A DNA stretch of 64,000 nucleotides. Source: an uncultured Lachnospiraceae bacterium (GTDB taxonomy: Bacteria > Bacillota > Clostridia > Lachnospirales > Lachnospiraceae). Where the stretch lies: contig CABSCP010000012.1 of the NCBI GenBank assembly GCA_902476265.1, forward strand, positions 1 to 64,000, in the 5' to 3' direction. Position 1 is the first letter of the stretch. Every line of letters begins with the position of its first letter. The position numbers and the translations under genes were made by a program. Positions 17,085 to 25,439 of the stretch are shown in pieces. Below the pieces are notes generated by a model. The model was not told where the DNA came from. It saw only the letters and a list, made by a program, of their open reading frames with translations, and did no database searches.

Positions 17085-17585
17085 TCAGAAGCTGCGCAGC
17101 GCGTCATCGTCCCCCTGCGTCTTGTCAATGGATTTTATGACCACATAATAACCGTTTCCGCCGCCGATATCCACAAAAACCCGGTCCCCCGCCTTATGGC
17201 CCATCAGCGCCTTCCCCAGCGGGGATTCTGTGGAGATCAGACCCTCCAACGAATTCTGACGCACGGTGGTAACAATTTTATAATGTTCCGTTTCTCCGTC
17301 CTCTTCAAAAAAGACCTCCACCCGGTTGTTCATACCGACTTCATCTTCTTTGGAAGCATCGGATACCACTTCCGCGGTTTTGATCATCCGTTCCAGAAAA
17401 CGGATCCTGCTTTCGTTCTTATTCTTAAATTTCTTAGCGGCATAATACTCAAAATTTTCGGAAAGATCCCCCTGGGCACGGGCTTCCTTTACATCCTCCA
17501 GCGCCTGTTTACGGACTACCAGCTTCCGGTATTCTATTTCTTCCTGCATTTTCTTAATGTCGCTTGCCGTCAACTGATTATGCAT
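17085..17585 (-). CDS. greA: Transcription elongation factor GreA/GreB family
   Basis: Gre factors enter the RNA polymerase secondary channel and trigger cleavage of backtracked RNA. The 166-residue protein has the N-terminal coiled coil with the acidic tip in ARAQGDLSENFEYYAAK (about 36-52) and the C-terminal FKBP-like globular domain ending in ALMGHKAGDRVFV. Its place in an operon with transporters, GDPD and SDR is unusual for the housekeeping GreA, so it may be a second copy. It is 24 nt downstream of the GDPD gene. Confidence 0.85.
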   Translation of the reverse strand: MHNQLTASDIKKMQEEIEYRKLVVRKQALEDVKEARAQGDLSENFEYYAAKKFKNKNESRIRFLERMIKTAEVVSDASKEDEVGMNNRVEVFFEEDGETEHYKIVTTVRQNSLEGLISTESPLGKALMGHKAGDRVFVDIGGGNGYYVVIKSIDKTQGDDDALRSF

Positions 17586-17609
17586 GATTCTTTCTTTCCT
17601 TCCTGTCTG

Positions 17610-18419
17610 TTACTCATTGGGGCGAAAGCCTTCAAAAATAAAGTAATCATAATAATCCCGGCAGGCATCCAGCTGGGCCTGACATTTCACCGTCCAGGCC
17701 ACGGAAGGACAGCCGAACAGGCAGCGGCAGATATTCTTGGACACCGCATGCATGGCTCTGCAGTCATAGGCGATAAAATCCGGTTTTGTCAAAAAATTGG
17801 TGAGCAGATGACGGGCGATATAATAGCTTGCACTGCGCTCCCCGTCCTCCCTCTGGAAATTCATGGACAGCTGCCCTCTGCAGACAGCAGGATAATTCTG
17901 CTTATACCAAACAAGCACCTGCGGATGGAAAGATTCCACACAGTAAACGCCGTGATATTGATTCAGGATTTCCTGGGTTTTTTCACAAATACGGCTCTGT
18001 CCGTTTTTATATTTCAGTTCCACGATCAATGGCACTTTCCCGTCCACCAGTTTCAGTACATCCGTAAAAAGAGGGATCCTCTGTTCGCTGTCATAAACCG
18101 GGAACTGCTGCAGCTCTTCATAAGTAAAGCTGTCCACGTCCCCTTCCACGCCACAGATCCGTTTCAGGTCAAAATCATGAACCACCACAACCTGGCCGTC
18201 CTTTGTCAGCTGTACATCCAGCTCAATGCCATATCCGGCATCCACCGCTTTTCGGAAAGCGGCCGGCGTATTTTCCGGCGCGTCGGAAATATTGTCATGA
18301 AGCCCTCTGTGAGCATAATAAACTTTCGGCATCCTCTCCGGCCTTCTGGAAAGCCTGGGAGAAATGGCAAACAGGTATGCACCTGCCGCTGTCAATGTTG
18401 CCGGTATCCATTTTTTCAT
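17610..18419 (-). CDS. Glycerophosphodiester phosphodiesterase
   Basis: Hydrolyses glycerophosphodiesters to sn-glycerol 3-phosphate and an alcohol. The 269-residue chain has one N-terminal hydrophobic segment (about 4-20) that should anchor it outside the membrane, and then the GDPD motifs: AHRGLHD (first catalytic His), PENTPAAF, GIELDVQLTKDGQVVVVHD (metal-binding Glu/Asp and second His) and IVELK. Ends with the family's CRAMHAVS and WTVK segments. It is 14 nt after the MFS gene and 24 nt before greA. Confidence 0.88.
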   Translation of the reverse strand: MKKWIPATLTAAGAYLFAISPRLSRRPERMPKVYYAHRGLHDNISDAPENTPAAFRKAVDAGYGIELDVQLTKDGQVVVVHDFDLKRICGVEGDVDSFTYEELQQFPVYDSEQRIPLFTDVLKLVDGKVPLIVELKYKNGQSRICEKTQEILNQYHGVYCVESFHPQVLVWYKQNYPAVCRGQLSMNFQREDGERSASYYIARHLLTNFLTKPDFIAYDCRAMHAVSKNICRCLFGCPSVAWTVKCQAQLDACRDYYDYFIFEGFRPNE

Positions 18420-18433
18420 CCGTAACCCCTCCT

Positions 18434-19714
18434 TTAATCATCCACATCAAAATTTTCAAGCACATTTTTCTTTAACTCCGGACGGTTATCCCCATGATGC
18501 ACCATGCTCATGGTCACCATCGCAGCCACCGTGAACAGGCAGGCATAGGGGAACAGTGTCCGGTAAGACACATACTGTAAAAACGCTCCGGATAAAATCG
18601 GCGTAAAAATCTGGGCGGACATGGAAAACGTATAATACAGTCCCGTATATTTCCCCACATCGCCGCTGGAGCACATTTCCACTACCATAGGAAGGGAATT
18701 GACGCTGACCGAAGCCCAGCCGATCCCAATCAGGGCAAACCCGATATTGATCAGCGGATGGTACTGCGCGAAAAAGATGGCTGCAAAAAAGCTTACAAGC
18801 ATCAGCACAAGGCCGCCCTGGATACACTTTTTCCTGCCTATCCTGGCGGAAATATAGCCGATGGGAATATAGCTTAAAATTGCGGCAACCGTTGCTACCA
18901 TCAGGCAGTTGGCAAAACCGCCGCCTTCCATGCCCCAAACGGTCCGGGCATATCGGGAAAATGCGGTGGTCACCGCATTATAGGCCGCGAACCATAAAAA
19001 GATGGATACGAGGATCATGAACAGACTGCGCTTCACTTCCGGCGCAAGCTCTCCCGTCCGGTCGGCCTTCTGCTCTTCCTCTGTCTCTTCTTCCAGATTT
19101 TCCGCCGCCACCTGGGCCGCCAGCTTCTTTTCCCGGATGGTGACTACCAGCAGGACCACCGCCAGGATCATGATGGCCGCAACCCCCAGAAAGACAGGGG
19201 TATAATCCGGTTTCTCCCCGCCTTTTAACAGCAGACTGATCAGAATCAGGGAATACACCCCGCCCAGCGCCCCCATCAGATTGATGATGGCGTTGGCCTG
19301 GCTCCTTAACGGTTTGGGCGTCAGATCCGGCATCAGCGCCACCGCCGGGGAACGGTACAGCCCCATGGCAATCAGCAGGAAAAACAGGCTGCCCACAAAC
19401 AGGACCAGGCTTTCCTTTTGATCCGCTATGGGAAGCAGCATCATCAGCACCACCGCCAGTAAGGTTCCCACCACGATAAAAGGCGTCCGTTTTCCGAATT
19501 TGGTATCCGCCTTATCAGAAAGCGTGCCCAGAAGAGGCAGCAGAAAAACTGCCAGCACATTGTCCGCAGCCATGATTGCTCCGGTGAACGTTTCATTCAA
19601 GTGAAACGTCCCCTGCAGAATCAGGGGCACAATGTTGTCATACATCTGCCAGAATGCGCTGATGGATAAAAAGGCCAGCCCGATAAAAAAAGTTCTTTTG
19701 TAATTCAGTTTCAT
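18434..19714 (-). CDS. MFS transporter, SLC45/GPH-like (probable sugar porter)
   Basis: A 426-residue, 12-helix major facilitator. The loop 2-3 motif GTLSDKADTKFGKRTPFIVVG (about 63-83) matches the SLC45/glycoside-pentoside-hexuronide style of sugar-proton symporters, and the MGLYRSPAVALMPDLTP segment in helices 4-5 is typical for that group. A charged cytoplasmic loop (about 195-220) divides the halves. Substrate unknown; a sugar or glycoside is likely. It lies 13 nt after EamA and 14 nt before GDPD, so it belongs to that operon. Confidence 0.8.
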   Translation of the reverse strand: MKLNYKRTFFIGLAFLSISAFWQMYDNIVPLILQGTFHLNETFTGAIMAADNVLAVFLLPLLGTLSDKADTKFGKRTPFIVVGTLLAVVLMMLLPIADQKESLVLFVGSLFFLLIAMGLYRSPAVALMPDLTPKPLRSQANAIINLMGALGGVYSLILISLLLKGGEKPDYTPVFLGVAAIMILAVVLLVVTIREKKLAAQVAAENLEEETEEEQKADRTGELAPEVKRSLFMILVSIFLWFAAYNAVTTAFSRYARTVWGMEGGGFANCLMVATVAAILSYIPIGYISARIGRKKCIQGGLVLMLVSFFAAIFFAQYHPLINIGFALIGIGWASVSVNSLPMVVEMCSSGDVGKYTGLYYTFSMSAQIFTPILSGAFLQYVSYRTLFPYACLFTVAAMVTMSMVHHGDNRPELKKNVLENFDVDD

Positions 19715-19727
19715 GAAATTCCTCCCC

Positions 19728-20588
19728 TTACACCAGCAAAAGCAGCGTGCCGCCCACGATCATCCCAAGGCCTGCCGCCGACTTCGCATATAGTTTTTCT
19801 TTGAATACGATCCCTGAAAACGCGATGGTGACCAGAATGCTGAGCTTGTCAACAGGAACCACCACACTGGCAGGCCCGGTCTGCAGCGCCCGGTAATAGC
19901 ACAGCCAGGACCCCCCTGTGGCAAACCCCGACAGTACCAGAAAGAGCCAGCTTCCGGCATCTATCTGTTTTACCGTATGCTGTTTGCCCGTGACAAATAC
20001 CACAATCCAGGCCATCACCAGCACCACCGCTGTCCGGATGGCGGTTCCCAGATTGGATTCCACCCCTTCGATTCCCACTTTTCCCAGTATGGCGGTCAGA
20101 CTGGCAAAAACAGCGGAACCAAAGGCAAAAAGCATCCACAGCTTCCCCTCCTTCTTCGGCGCTGTCCCCTCTTTTTTCTGAATCATCAGCCAGGTCCCGG
20201 TTCCGATCAGCACCATGGAAACCCCTTTTAACAGGGTCAGCTCTTCTCCCAGAAAGAGAAAAGCCAGCAGCATGGTGAGAACTGTGCTGGACTTGTCAAT
20301 GGGCGTCACCTTATTGATGTCCCCGATCTGAAGTGCTTTAAAGTAACACAGCCAGGACGCGCCCGTGGCAAGTCCCGACAGGATCAGAAAAACCAGCGTC
20401 CTCCTGCCGATCTCCCCGATGGCCGACTGGCTTCCCACCACGAAAACCATGATCCAGGAAAACACCAGCACCACAATGGTCCGCAGCGCCGTAGCCACAT
20501 TGGAATCCGTATTCCTGATTCCGCATTTGGCCAAAACTGCTGTCAGCCCCGCAAACAGGGCGGAGCCGAAGGCAAACAGGATCCACAT
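19728..20588 (-). CDS. EamA-family (DMT) transporter
   Basis: Drug/metabolite transporter with two tandem EamA domains of five helices each; the halves are visibly duplicated (WILFAFGSALFAGLTAVLAKCGI near the start and WMLFAFGSAVFASLTAILGKVGI in the second half; GLATGASWLCYF and GFATGGSWLCYY). About 286 residues. ATG 20588 has AGGAGG 8 nt upstream; an ATG at 20624 has its ribosome site directly abutting it and is less likely. First gene of the EamA-MFS-GDPD-GreA-SDR run. Confidence 0.85.
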   Translation of the reverse strand: MWILFAFGSALFAGLTAVLAKCGIRNTDSNVATALRTIVVLVFSWIMVFVVGSQSAIGEIGRRTLVFLILSGLATGASWLCYFKALQIGDINKVTPIDKSSTVLTMLLAFLFLGEELTLLKGVSMVLIGTGTWLMIQKKEGTAPKKEGKLWMLFAFGSAVFASLTAILGKVGIEGVESNLGTAIRTAVVLVMAWIVVFVTGKQHTVKQIDAGSWLFLVLSGFATGGSWLCYYRALQTGPASVVVPVDKLSILVTIAFSGIVFKEKLYAKSAAGLGMIVGGTLLLLV

Positions 20589-20675
20589 CCCCTCTTCCTC
20601 CTTATGTACAGATATTACTATCATACCTCCTTTGACGATGGTTTACAATTTGTTTTTTAATCCAAAATGTTATAA

Positions 20676-22040
20676 TCAAACTTCCTGATAATGCTCCAGC
20701 CATTTTTTCCCTTTAAACCGTTTCCAGAAGACAACGGTGCGCACCATCCACTCTGCGCACATGCAGACCCATACCCCGGGCAGCCCCAGACCCAGCACAA
20801 TAGCCAGGAGATATCCCAGTCCCACGCGGACCACCCACATGGTAATCAGGGAAAAGTAGGATGAAAATGCCGCGTCCCCCGCCGCCCGCATGACCGACGG
20901 CATCGTGTTGGAAGTCGGCCAGAAAAAGGGCATGAACACCGCCGCAATGGCGACGATGATATAGATCATGGACAGCGTATTGTCCGGCGCCTGGTACAGC
21001 TTTAAAATAAAAGGAAGAAGAGGCAGCATCACCGCCATGGAAACCACGGTGAGTCCGGTGCACAGAACCACCATTCCCTTTCCGTAACGCCTGGCAAGCT
21101 GTTTGTCTCCCGCGCCCACACACTGACCCACCACGGTGACGGCCAGCGTCCCTACCGCAGCCGGCGCCGCATACAACAGGGAAAAAGCGGAATTTCCCAC
21201 AGCGTTTGCCGCCACGTTCACGGTGCCCAGCCGGGCGATATAAATCTGTACCAGCATGGAGCCGCCGTTCATAAACAACTGTTCCATTCCGAACGGAATG
21301 CCGATCCTGAAAATTTCTTTCAATATCTTTTTTTCTATATGGAACACATGCCGGGCCTGTACCCGTAGAATGCTCCTTGGAGAAAGCAGCATCCAGACTG
21401 CGGCGGTGCCGCCCACAAAGCGGGCCAGGTTTAAAGCGAGCACGCTGCCCATGATATCCAGGCGCATCAAATTGATGAACACAAAACTGCCCACAAAATG
21501 CAGCAGATTGATGATCACCGTCAGCCGCAGGCAGGTCTTCGTTTCGCCCAGCCCCCGGTATACCGCAAAACCGCTCATATAAACGGCCAGAAATACCATG
21601 GAAACGGCGATGCCGATGAGATATTGTTCCGATTTTACCAGCACTGCCTCCTCCACACCGCGGAACAGGAAATGTACCAGCGGGTCGGAAAACACAATCA
21701 GTATCACACAGGCGATGACCGCCGAAAGGGGTGTCGCAAACATCAGCTGCCCGGCTGCGGTTTTCATCCGTTCCACTTCCCCTTTTCCCTTAAACTGGGC
21801 CACCACCACAGTGCCCCCGGCGGAGATCGCATTGTAGACCGCATAGATCATCATATAAAGGGGGCTGACCAGGCTCACCGCCGAAACGGATTCCTGGCTG
21901 GAAGAACTGATCATCGCCGTTGTCAGCATTCCGATCAGACACACAAAAAACGAATCCATAATCAGCGGGACCAACATGGAGAATATCTGCCGCCAGCTGA
22001 ACATACTGCTGCCAAACTGACGGTCCAGCTGCCTGTCCAT
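20676..22040 (-). CDS. MATE-family efflux transporter
   Basis: Multidrug and toxic compound extrusion family, cation-coupled antiporter with 12 helices in two halves. The family N-terminus is seen as FSWRQIFSMLVPLIMDSFFVCLIGMLTTAMIS, followed by the NAISAGGTVVVAQ segment and the second-half motif IGIPFGMEQLFMNGGSM. I favour ATG 22040 (MDRQLDRQ) with AGAAGG 7 nt upstream; ATG 22127 would add 29 basic residues and has poorer spacing. It lies 87 nt before EamA, so a separate transcript is possible. Substrate unknown. Confidence 0.85.
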   Translation of the reverse strand: MDRQLDRQFGSSMFSWRQIFSMLVPLIMDSFFVCLIGMLTTAMISSSSQESVSAVSLVSPLYMMIYAVYNAISAGGTVVVAQFKGKGEVERMKTAAGQLMFATPLSAVIACVILIVFSDPLVHFLFRGVEEAVLVKSEQYLIGIAVSMVFLAVYMSGFAVYRGLGETKTCLRLTVIINLLHFVGSFVFINLMRLDIMGSVLALNLARFVGGTAAVWMLLSPRSILRVQARHVFHIEKKILKEIFRIGIPFGMEQLFMNGGSMLVQIYIARLGTVNVAANAVGNSAFSLLYAAPAAVGTLAVTVVGQCVGAGDKQLARRYGKGMVVLCTGLTVVSMAVMLPLLPFILKLYQAPDNTLSMIYIIVAIAAVFMPFFWPTSNTMPSVMRAAGDAAFSSYFSLITMWVVRVGLGYLLAIVLGLGLPGVWVCMCAEWMVRTVVFWKRFKGKKWLEHYQEV

Positions 22041-22307
22041 CCATGATCCTTCTCTGATGAATCCTCTCTTTTTCCCGCTGTTTTCCGCCCCGTACCGGCC
22101 GGCTTTTCTTCTGGGCAGCATTTTCATTCACCCTTCATCCGCCCTTTGCGGATGTCCTTTTTTTACAGTTTGGCACCCTTCTTTTTCATGCTCAAAATGA
22201 AGTGCCACGTCCCTAATCATAGCAGAATGCTTTCAAAATACAAGCACAGAATTGCATAGTTATTATACTAATTTTGTGATCCCCGTCACAGAGAATTGTA
22301 CCATAAA

Positions 22308-22340
22308 TTTAATGCAATTTTCATCTTTCGGATTTATACT
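22308..22340 (+). promoter_or_regulatory. Promoter and response-regulator repeat before the two-component genes
   Basis: TTTAAT, five bases, then TTTCATCTTT (22308-22328), followed after six bases by a -10 box TATACT (22335-22340). The same array with the same spacing lies before the PepSY gene (24421). The two half-sites are 11 bp apart, the usual period for OmpR-type regulators, and cover the -35 region. The rest of 22041-22307 shows no gene. Confidence 0.55.
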
Positions 22341-22380
22341 GTTATCAGATTACAATCACACCGAAAGAGAGGAACCGCCC

Positions 22381-23055
22381 ATGCGCCTGCTCATTGCCGA
22401 GGACGAAAAAGATTTGAATTCCGTCATTTCCAAAACCCTTCAGAAAAACCATTATACCGTGGACTCCTGTTATGACGGCCAGGAAGCCCTTTCTTTTCTG
22501 GAATCGGCGGAATATGATGCCGTGATTCTGGACCTCATGATGCCCGGATTAAACGGACTGGAGGTCTTAAAAAAGCTGCGCGCCTCGGGCAGCCGCGTCC
22601 CTGTCCTGGTGCTCACCGCCAGGGGCAGCGTGGAAGACCGGGTGACCGGGCTGGATGCAGGCGCCGACGATTATCTGGTCAAGCCCTTTGCCTTCGACGA
22701 ACTTCTGGCCCGCATCCGCGTGATGCTTCGCCGGGAAAGCGGCCGTCAGGACCACTGTTACCGGATCGCGGATCTGACCATCGACTGCGACGCCCGCACC
22801 GTTTTGCGAGGGGACACTCCCATCTCCCTTTCGTCCAAAGAATTTTCCATTCTGGAATATATGGCCTGCAATCAGGGAATCGTCCTGACCCGTGAAAAAA
22901 TAGAGGAACATATCTGGAACTATGATTACGAAGGCGGTTCCAATGTGGTGGATGTCTATATCCGCTATCTGCGCCGGAAAATTGACGAAGGTTTTTCTCC
23001 CAGACTCATCCACACCGTCCGGGGTACTGGATATGTTTTAAAGGAGCAGCCATGA
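22381..23055 (+). CDS. OmpR/PhoB-type response regulator
   Basis: Two-domain regulator of 224 residues. The receiver domain has the acidic pocket AEDEKD, phospho-acceptor Asp in VILDLMMPG (about residue 51), the Thr in LTARGS and Lys in YLVKPF. The C-terminal winged helix has the LSSKEFSILEYMACNQG and VVDVYIRYLRRKI segments and ends in VRGTGYVL. The start at 22381 has GAGAGG 8 nt upstream; a longer frame from 22252 runs through the promoter. It overlaps the kinase gene by 4 nt (ATGA) and probably acts on the repeats at 22308 and 24421. Confidence 0.93.
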   Translation: MRLLIAEDEKDLNSVISKTLQKNHYTVDSCYDGQEALSFLESAEYDAVILDLMMPGLNGLEVLKKLRASGSRVPVLVLTARGSVEDRVTGLDAGADDYLVKPFAFDELLARIRVMLRRESGRQDHCYRIADLTIDCDARTVLRGDTPISLSSKEFSILEYMACNQGIVLTREKIEEHIWNYDYEGGSNVVDVYIRYLRRKIDEGFSPRLIHTVRGTGYVLKEQP

Positions 23056-24425
23056 AACACATGTCCATCAAAAAGAAAATCACCCTCTGGTACACGGTAT
23101 TTATGAATCTGTTCGTCCTGCTGGCGCTTTCCCTGCTTTTGTTCATTGTGAACGGCCGGATCCTTTCCGACGCCAGGCTGCGTCTGAAGGATACTGTCAC
23201 CCGCAGTTATCACGAAATCGAATATGAGGACGGCCTTTTAAAATTTGACGATGATTTAAACTACCTTGGGGAAGGCATCTATCTCTCCGTTTATGATAAC
23301 GGCGGGGCATTGGTATACGGCAGGATACCGTCCACCTTTTCCGGCGCTGCAACGCTCATCATGGATGAACTGCGACAGGTCCGTTCCCGGGACACCGTCT
23401 GGTATGTTTACGATTACTGCCAAAACATTGAAGGGTACGGAAATCTCTGGGTCCGGGGGATCGTGTCCCAGTCCCGGACGGATGCCGTGCTGCGGACCCT
23501 CGTCCTTTTTTCGCTGGTGCTTTTCCCCTTTTTCGTCCTCTGCATCGCGCTGGGCGGCTATTCCATCATCAAAAAAGCGCTGCAGCCTCTCACTTCCATG
23601 GCGGAAACCGCAAAACAAATCGGATCCGGCAGCGATCTTTCCCGCCGGATCCGCCTGAGCCCCGGCGAAGATGAGGTGCACCGGCTGGCGGATACCTTTG
23701 ACGGCATGATGGACAGGCTTGAGGCCTCCTTTGAAGCGGAAAAGCAGTTCACTTCCGACGTGTCCCATGAACTGCGCACCCCCATTTCCGTGATCCTCTC
23801 CCAGTGTGAATACGCTTCCGGCGAATCCGTTTCCATGGAGGAGCAGCGGGAAGCGCTGGAAAGCATCTCTTCCCAGGCGAAAAAAATGAACGGCCTCATC
23901 TCGCAGCTTCTGACCCTTGCCAGGGCGGAAAGCCGCAAAACAGCCCTGCATCTGGAAACCGTAAATGTGAGCGAACTGGCGGAAATGGTCTGCGAAGAAC
24001 AGGAATTTGCCGCCAAAGACAAGCAGATCGCCATCCACACCCAGCTGCCGCCGAACCTTTTGATGCGGGGAGATGAAACCATGCTCATCCGCCTTTTTAT
24101 CAACCTCCTTTCCAACAGTATTTCCTATGGAAAGCGGGGAGGGAATATCTGGGTGGAACTTCATCAGGAGGACGGACTCATCAAAGGATCGGTGGCCGAT
24201 GACGGTATCGGCATCCCGAAAGACCAGCTGGATCAAATATGGGGCCGCTTTTATCAGGTGGACCCTGCCCGGAGTTCTTCCGGCAAGGAGGTTTCCGGAT
24301 GCGGTTTCGGGCTGGGGCTTCCTATGGTGAAATGGATTGTGCAGGCCCATGACGGCTCGATTTCTGTGGAAAGCTGCCCGGAAGAAGGCGCCCGGTTTTC
24401 TTTTCAATTTCCTTCCGGTCTTTAA
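23052..24425 (+). CDS. Membrane sensor histidine kinase
   Basis: A 457-residue kinase with a classic layout: TM1 (about 10-33), extracellular sensor loop of roughly 115 residues, TM2 (about 148-175), HAMP (about 176-230), dimerisation helix with the phospho-acceptor His in SDVSHELRTPIS (about 241), then N box (NLLSNSISYGKRGG), G1 box (DDGIGIP) and G2 box (GFGLGLPMV). AAGGAG precedes the ATG, which overlaps the regulator stop. The layout, with a PepSY lipoprotein downstream, suggests sensing of a cell-envelope signal. Confidence 0.92.
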   Translation: MKHMSIKKKITLWYTVFMNLFVLLALSLLLFIVNGRILSDARLRLKDTVTRSYHEIEYEDGLLKFDDDLNYLGEGIYLSVYDNGGALVYGRIPSTFSGAATLIMDELRQVRSRDTVWYVYDYCQNIEGYGNLWVRGIVSQSRTDAVLRTLVLFSLVLFPFFVLCIALGGYSIIKKALQPLTSMAETAKQIGSGSDLSRRIRLSPGEDEVHRLADTFDGMMDRLEASFEAEKQFTSDVSHELRTPISVILSQCEYASGESVSMEEQREALESISSQAKKMNGLISQLLTLARAESRKTALHLETVNVSELAEMVCEEQEFAAKDKQIAIHTQLPPNLLMRGDETMLIRLFINLLSNSISYGKRGGNIWVELHQEDGLIKGSVADDGIGIPKDQLDQIWGRFYQVDPARSSSGKEVSGCGFGLGLPMVKWIVQAHDGSISVESCPEEGARFSFQFPSGL

Positions 24426-24453
24426 TTTTCCTTTCATCTTTGCAGTATAAAAT
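24421..24453 (+). promoter_or_regulatory. Promoter and operator of the PepSY lipoprotein gene
   Basis: TTTAAT, five bases, TTTCATCTTT (24421-24441), then six bases and TAAAAT (24448-24453). The array and spacing match the site at 22308, so the PepSY gene should be a target of the same response regulator. The first half-site overlaps the kinase stop codon. Confidence 0.55.
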
Positions 24454-24483
24454 ACAAATATAACAACGAAGGGAGTCATTACC

Positions 24484-25344
24484 ATGAAAAATAAAGAGAA
24501 GAAAAAACTGGCCGCCCTCGGCCTTGGCACACTGGTTTTCGTAGGGACGTTTCCCCTTGCGGCCTGCGGCGCGCAGACCGCACAGGCCGCTACCCAGCAG
24601 ATCACATCCAGTCAGGAACTCATGGCGGCAGGGGCCAACAGCACTTCCGTCAATGTGGCAAATAAGGAAAATCCGGATCAGACGGTTCCCGCCGCCGGAG
24701 AAAGCGTTCCTTTGACCTCTGTCCCCCAAATTCCCGAAGCGCCCTCTGTTTCAAAGCCGCCCTCCGCTCCTGCCGCTCCTGCCGCTCCGTCCTCCAAAGC
24801 ACAGGCTTCCGATTCCTATATCGGGGAAGAAAAAGCGAAGGAAATCGCCCTGACTCATGCGGGCGTCACAGAGGACAGCATTTCCGGCCTGCGGATCAAG
24901 CAGGATTACGATGACGGCCGGATGGAATATGAAGTGGAATTTTACGTGGGATACACAGAATATGAATATGACATCGACGCCCTTTCGGGAGAAATTTCAT
25001 ACCGCTATAATAACAATTCTATTCATCATGAAGAAGATCATTACCCGGGAGACGGTTGTGACGATTATGACAGCCATCATGAATCAGACAGACACCACAG
25101 CAGCGTTTCCTCCGGCAATGTTTCTTCCGGCAGCGCGTCCATCAGTGCGGAAGAAGCGAAAAAACTGGCGCTGGCCCAGGTTCCCGGTGCATCTGCCGCA
25201 GATATCCGTCTGGAAACCGACCATGATCACGGCCGCACTGTATATGAAGGGAAAATCGTGTACAACGGCATCGAGTACGAATTTGAAATCGACGGAACCG
25301 ACGGCACCATCCTGGAATGGGAAGCAGAGCACGATCATCACTGA
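24484..25344 (+). CDS. PepSY-domain lipoprotein
   Basis: A 286-residue exported protein. The N-terminal signal ends in a lipobox-like LAAC (about residues 25-28), so it should be a lipoprotein. An Ala/Pro-rich linker (about 60-105) is followed by two PepSY domains (about 110-175 and 215-280) separated by a His/Asp/Ser-rich stretch (HHEEDHYPGDGCDDYDSHH) that could bind metal ions. GGGAG lies 8 nt before the ATG. PepSY domains are thought to inhibit proteases or bind envelope ligands. It follows a two-component system that seems to control it. Confidence 0.85.
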   Translation: MKNKEKKKLAALGLGTLVFVGTFPLAACGAQTAQAATQQITSSQELMAAGANSTSVNVANKENPDQTVPAAGESVPLTSVPQIPEAPSVSKPPSAPAAPAAPSSKAQASDSYIGEEKAKEIALTHAGVTEDSISGLRIKQDYDDGRMEYEVEFYVGYTEYEYDIDALSGEISYRYNNNSIHHEEDHYPGDGCDDYDSHHESDRHHSSVSSGNVSSGSASISAEEAKKLALAQVPGASAADIRLETDHDHGRTVYEGKIVYNGIEYEFEIDGTDGTILEWEAEHDHH

Positions 25345-25360
25345 AATTTTTTCCTGGTAT

Positions 25361-25410
25361 AAAAAGAGCCGCCGCCCGGTTGTGATCCAGCTGGGCGGCG
25401 GTCTTTTTTA
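25361..25410. terminator. Bidirectional intrinsic terminator
   Basis: Nine-base-pair GC stem CCGCCGCCC (25369-25377) / GGGCGGCGG (25393-25401). TCTTTTTT follows on the plus strand and CTCTTTTT on the minus strand, so it ends both the PepSY transcript and the convergent sugar-uptake operon. Confidence 0.85.
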
Positions 25411-25439
25411 TTGTAAGAGGATGTTCGTGTAAACCGGAA

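Noticed and set aside
17196..18425. Long open frame (409 codons) on the plus strand opposite greA and the phosphodiesterase gene
   Set aside because: The minus-strand genes have full domain motifs and ribosome sites; the plus-strand product has no recognisable domain and is His/Phe-rich, as expected of an antisense shadow.
23256..24605. Long open frame (449 codons) on the minus strand opposite the histidine kinase
   Set aside because: The kinase has every expected motif; the antisense product is low in complexity and lacks a ribosome site.
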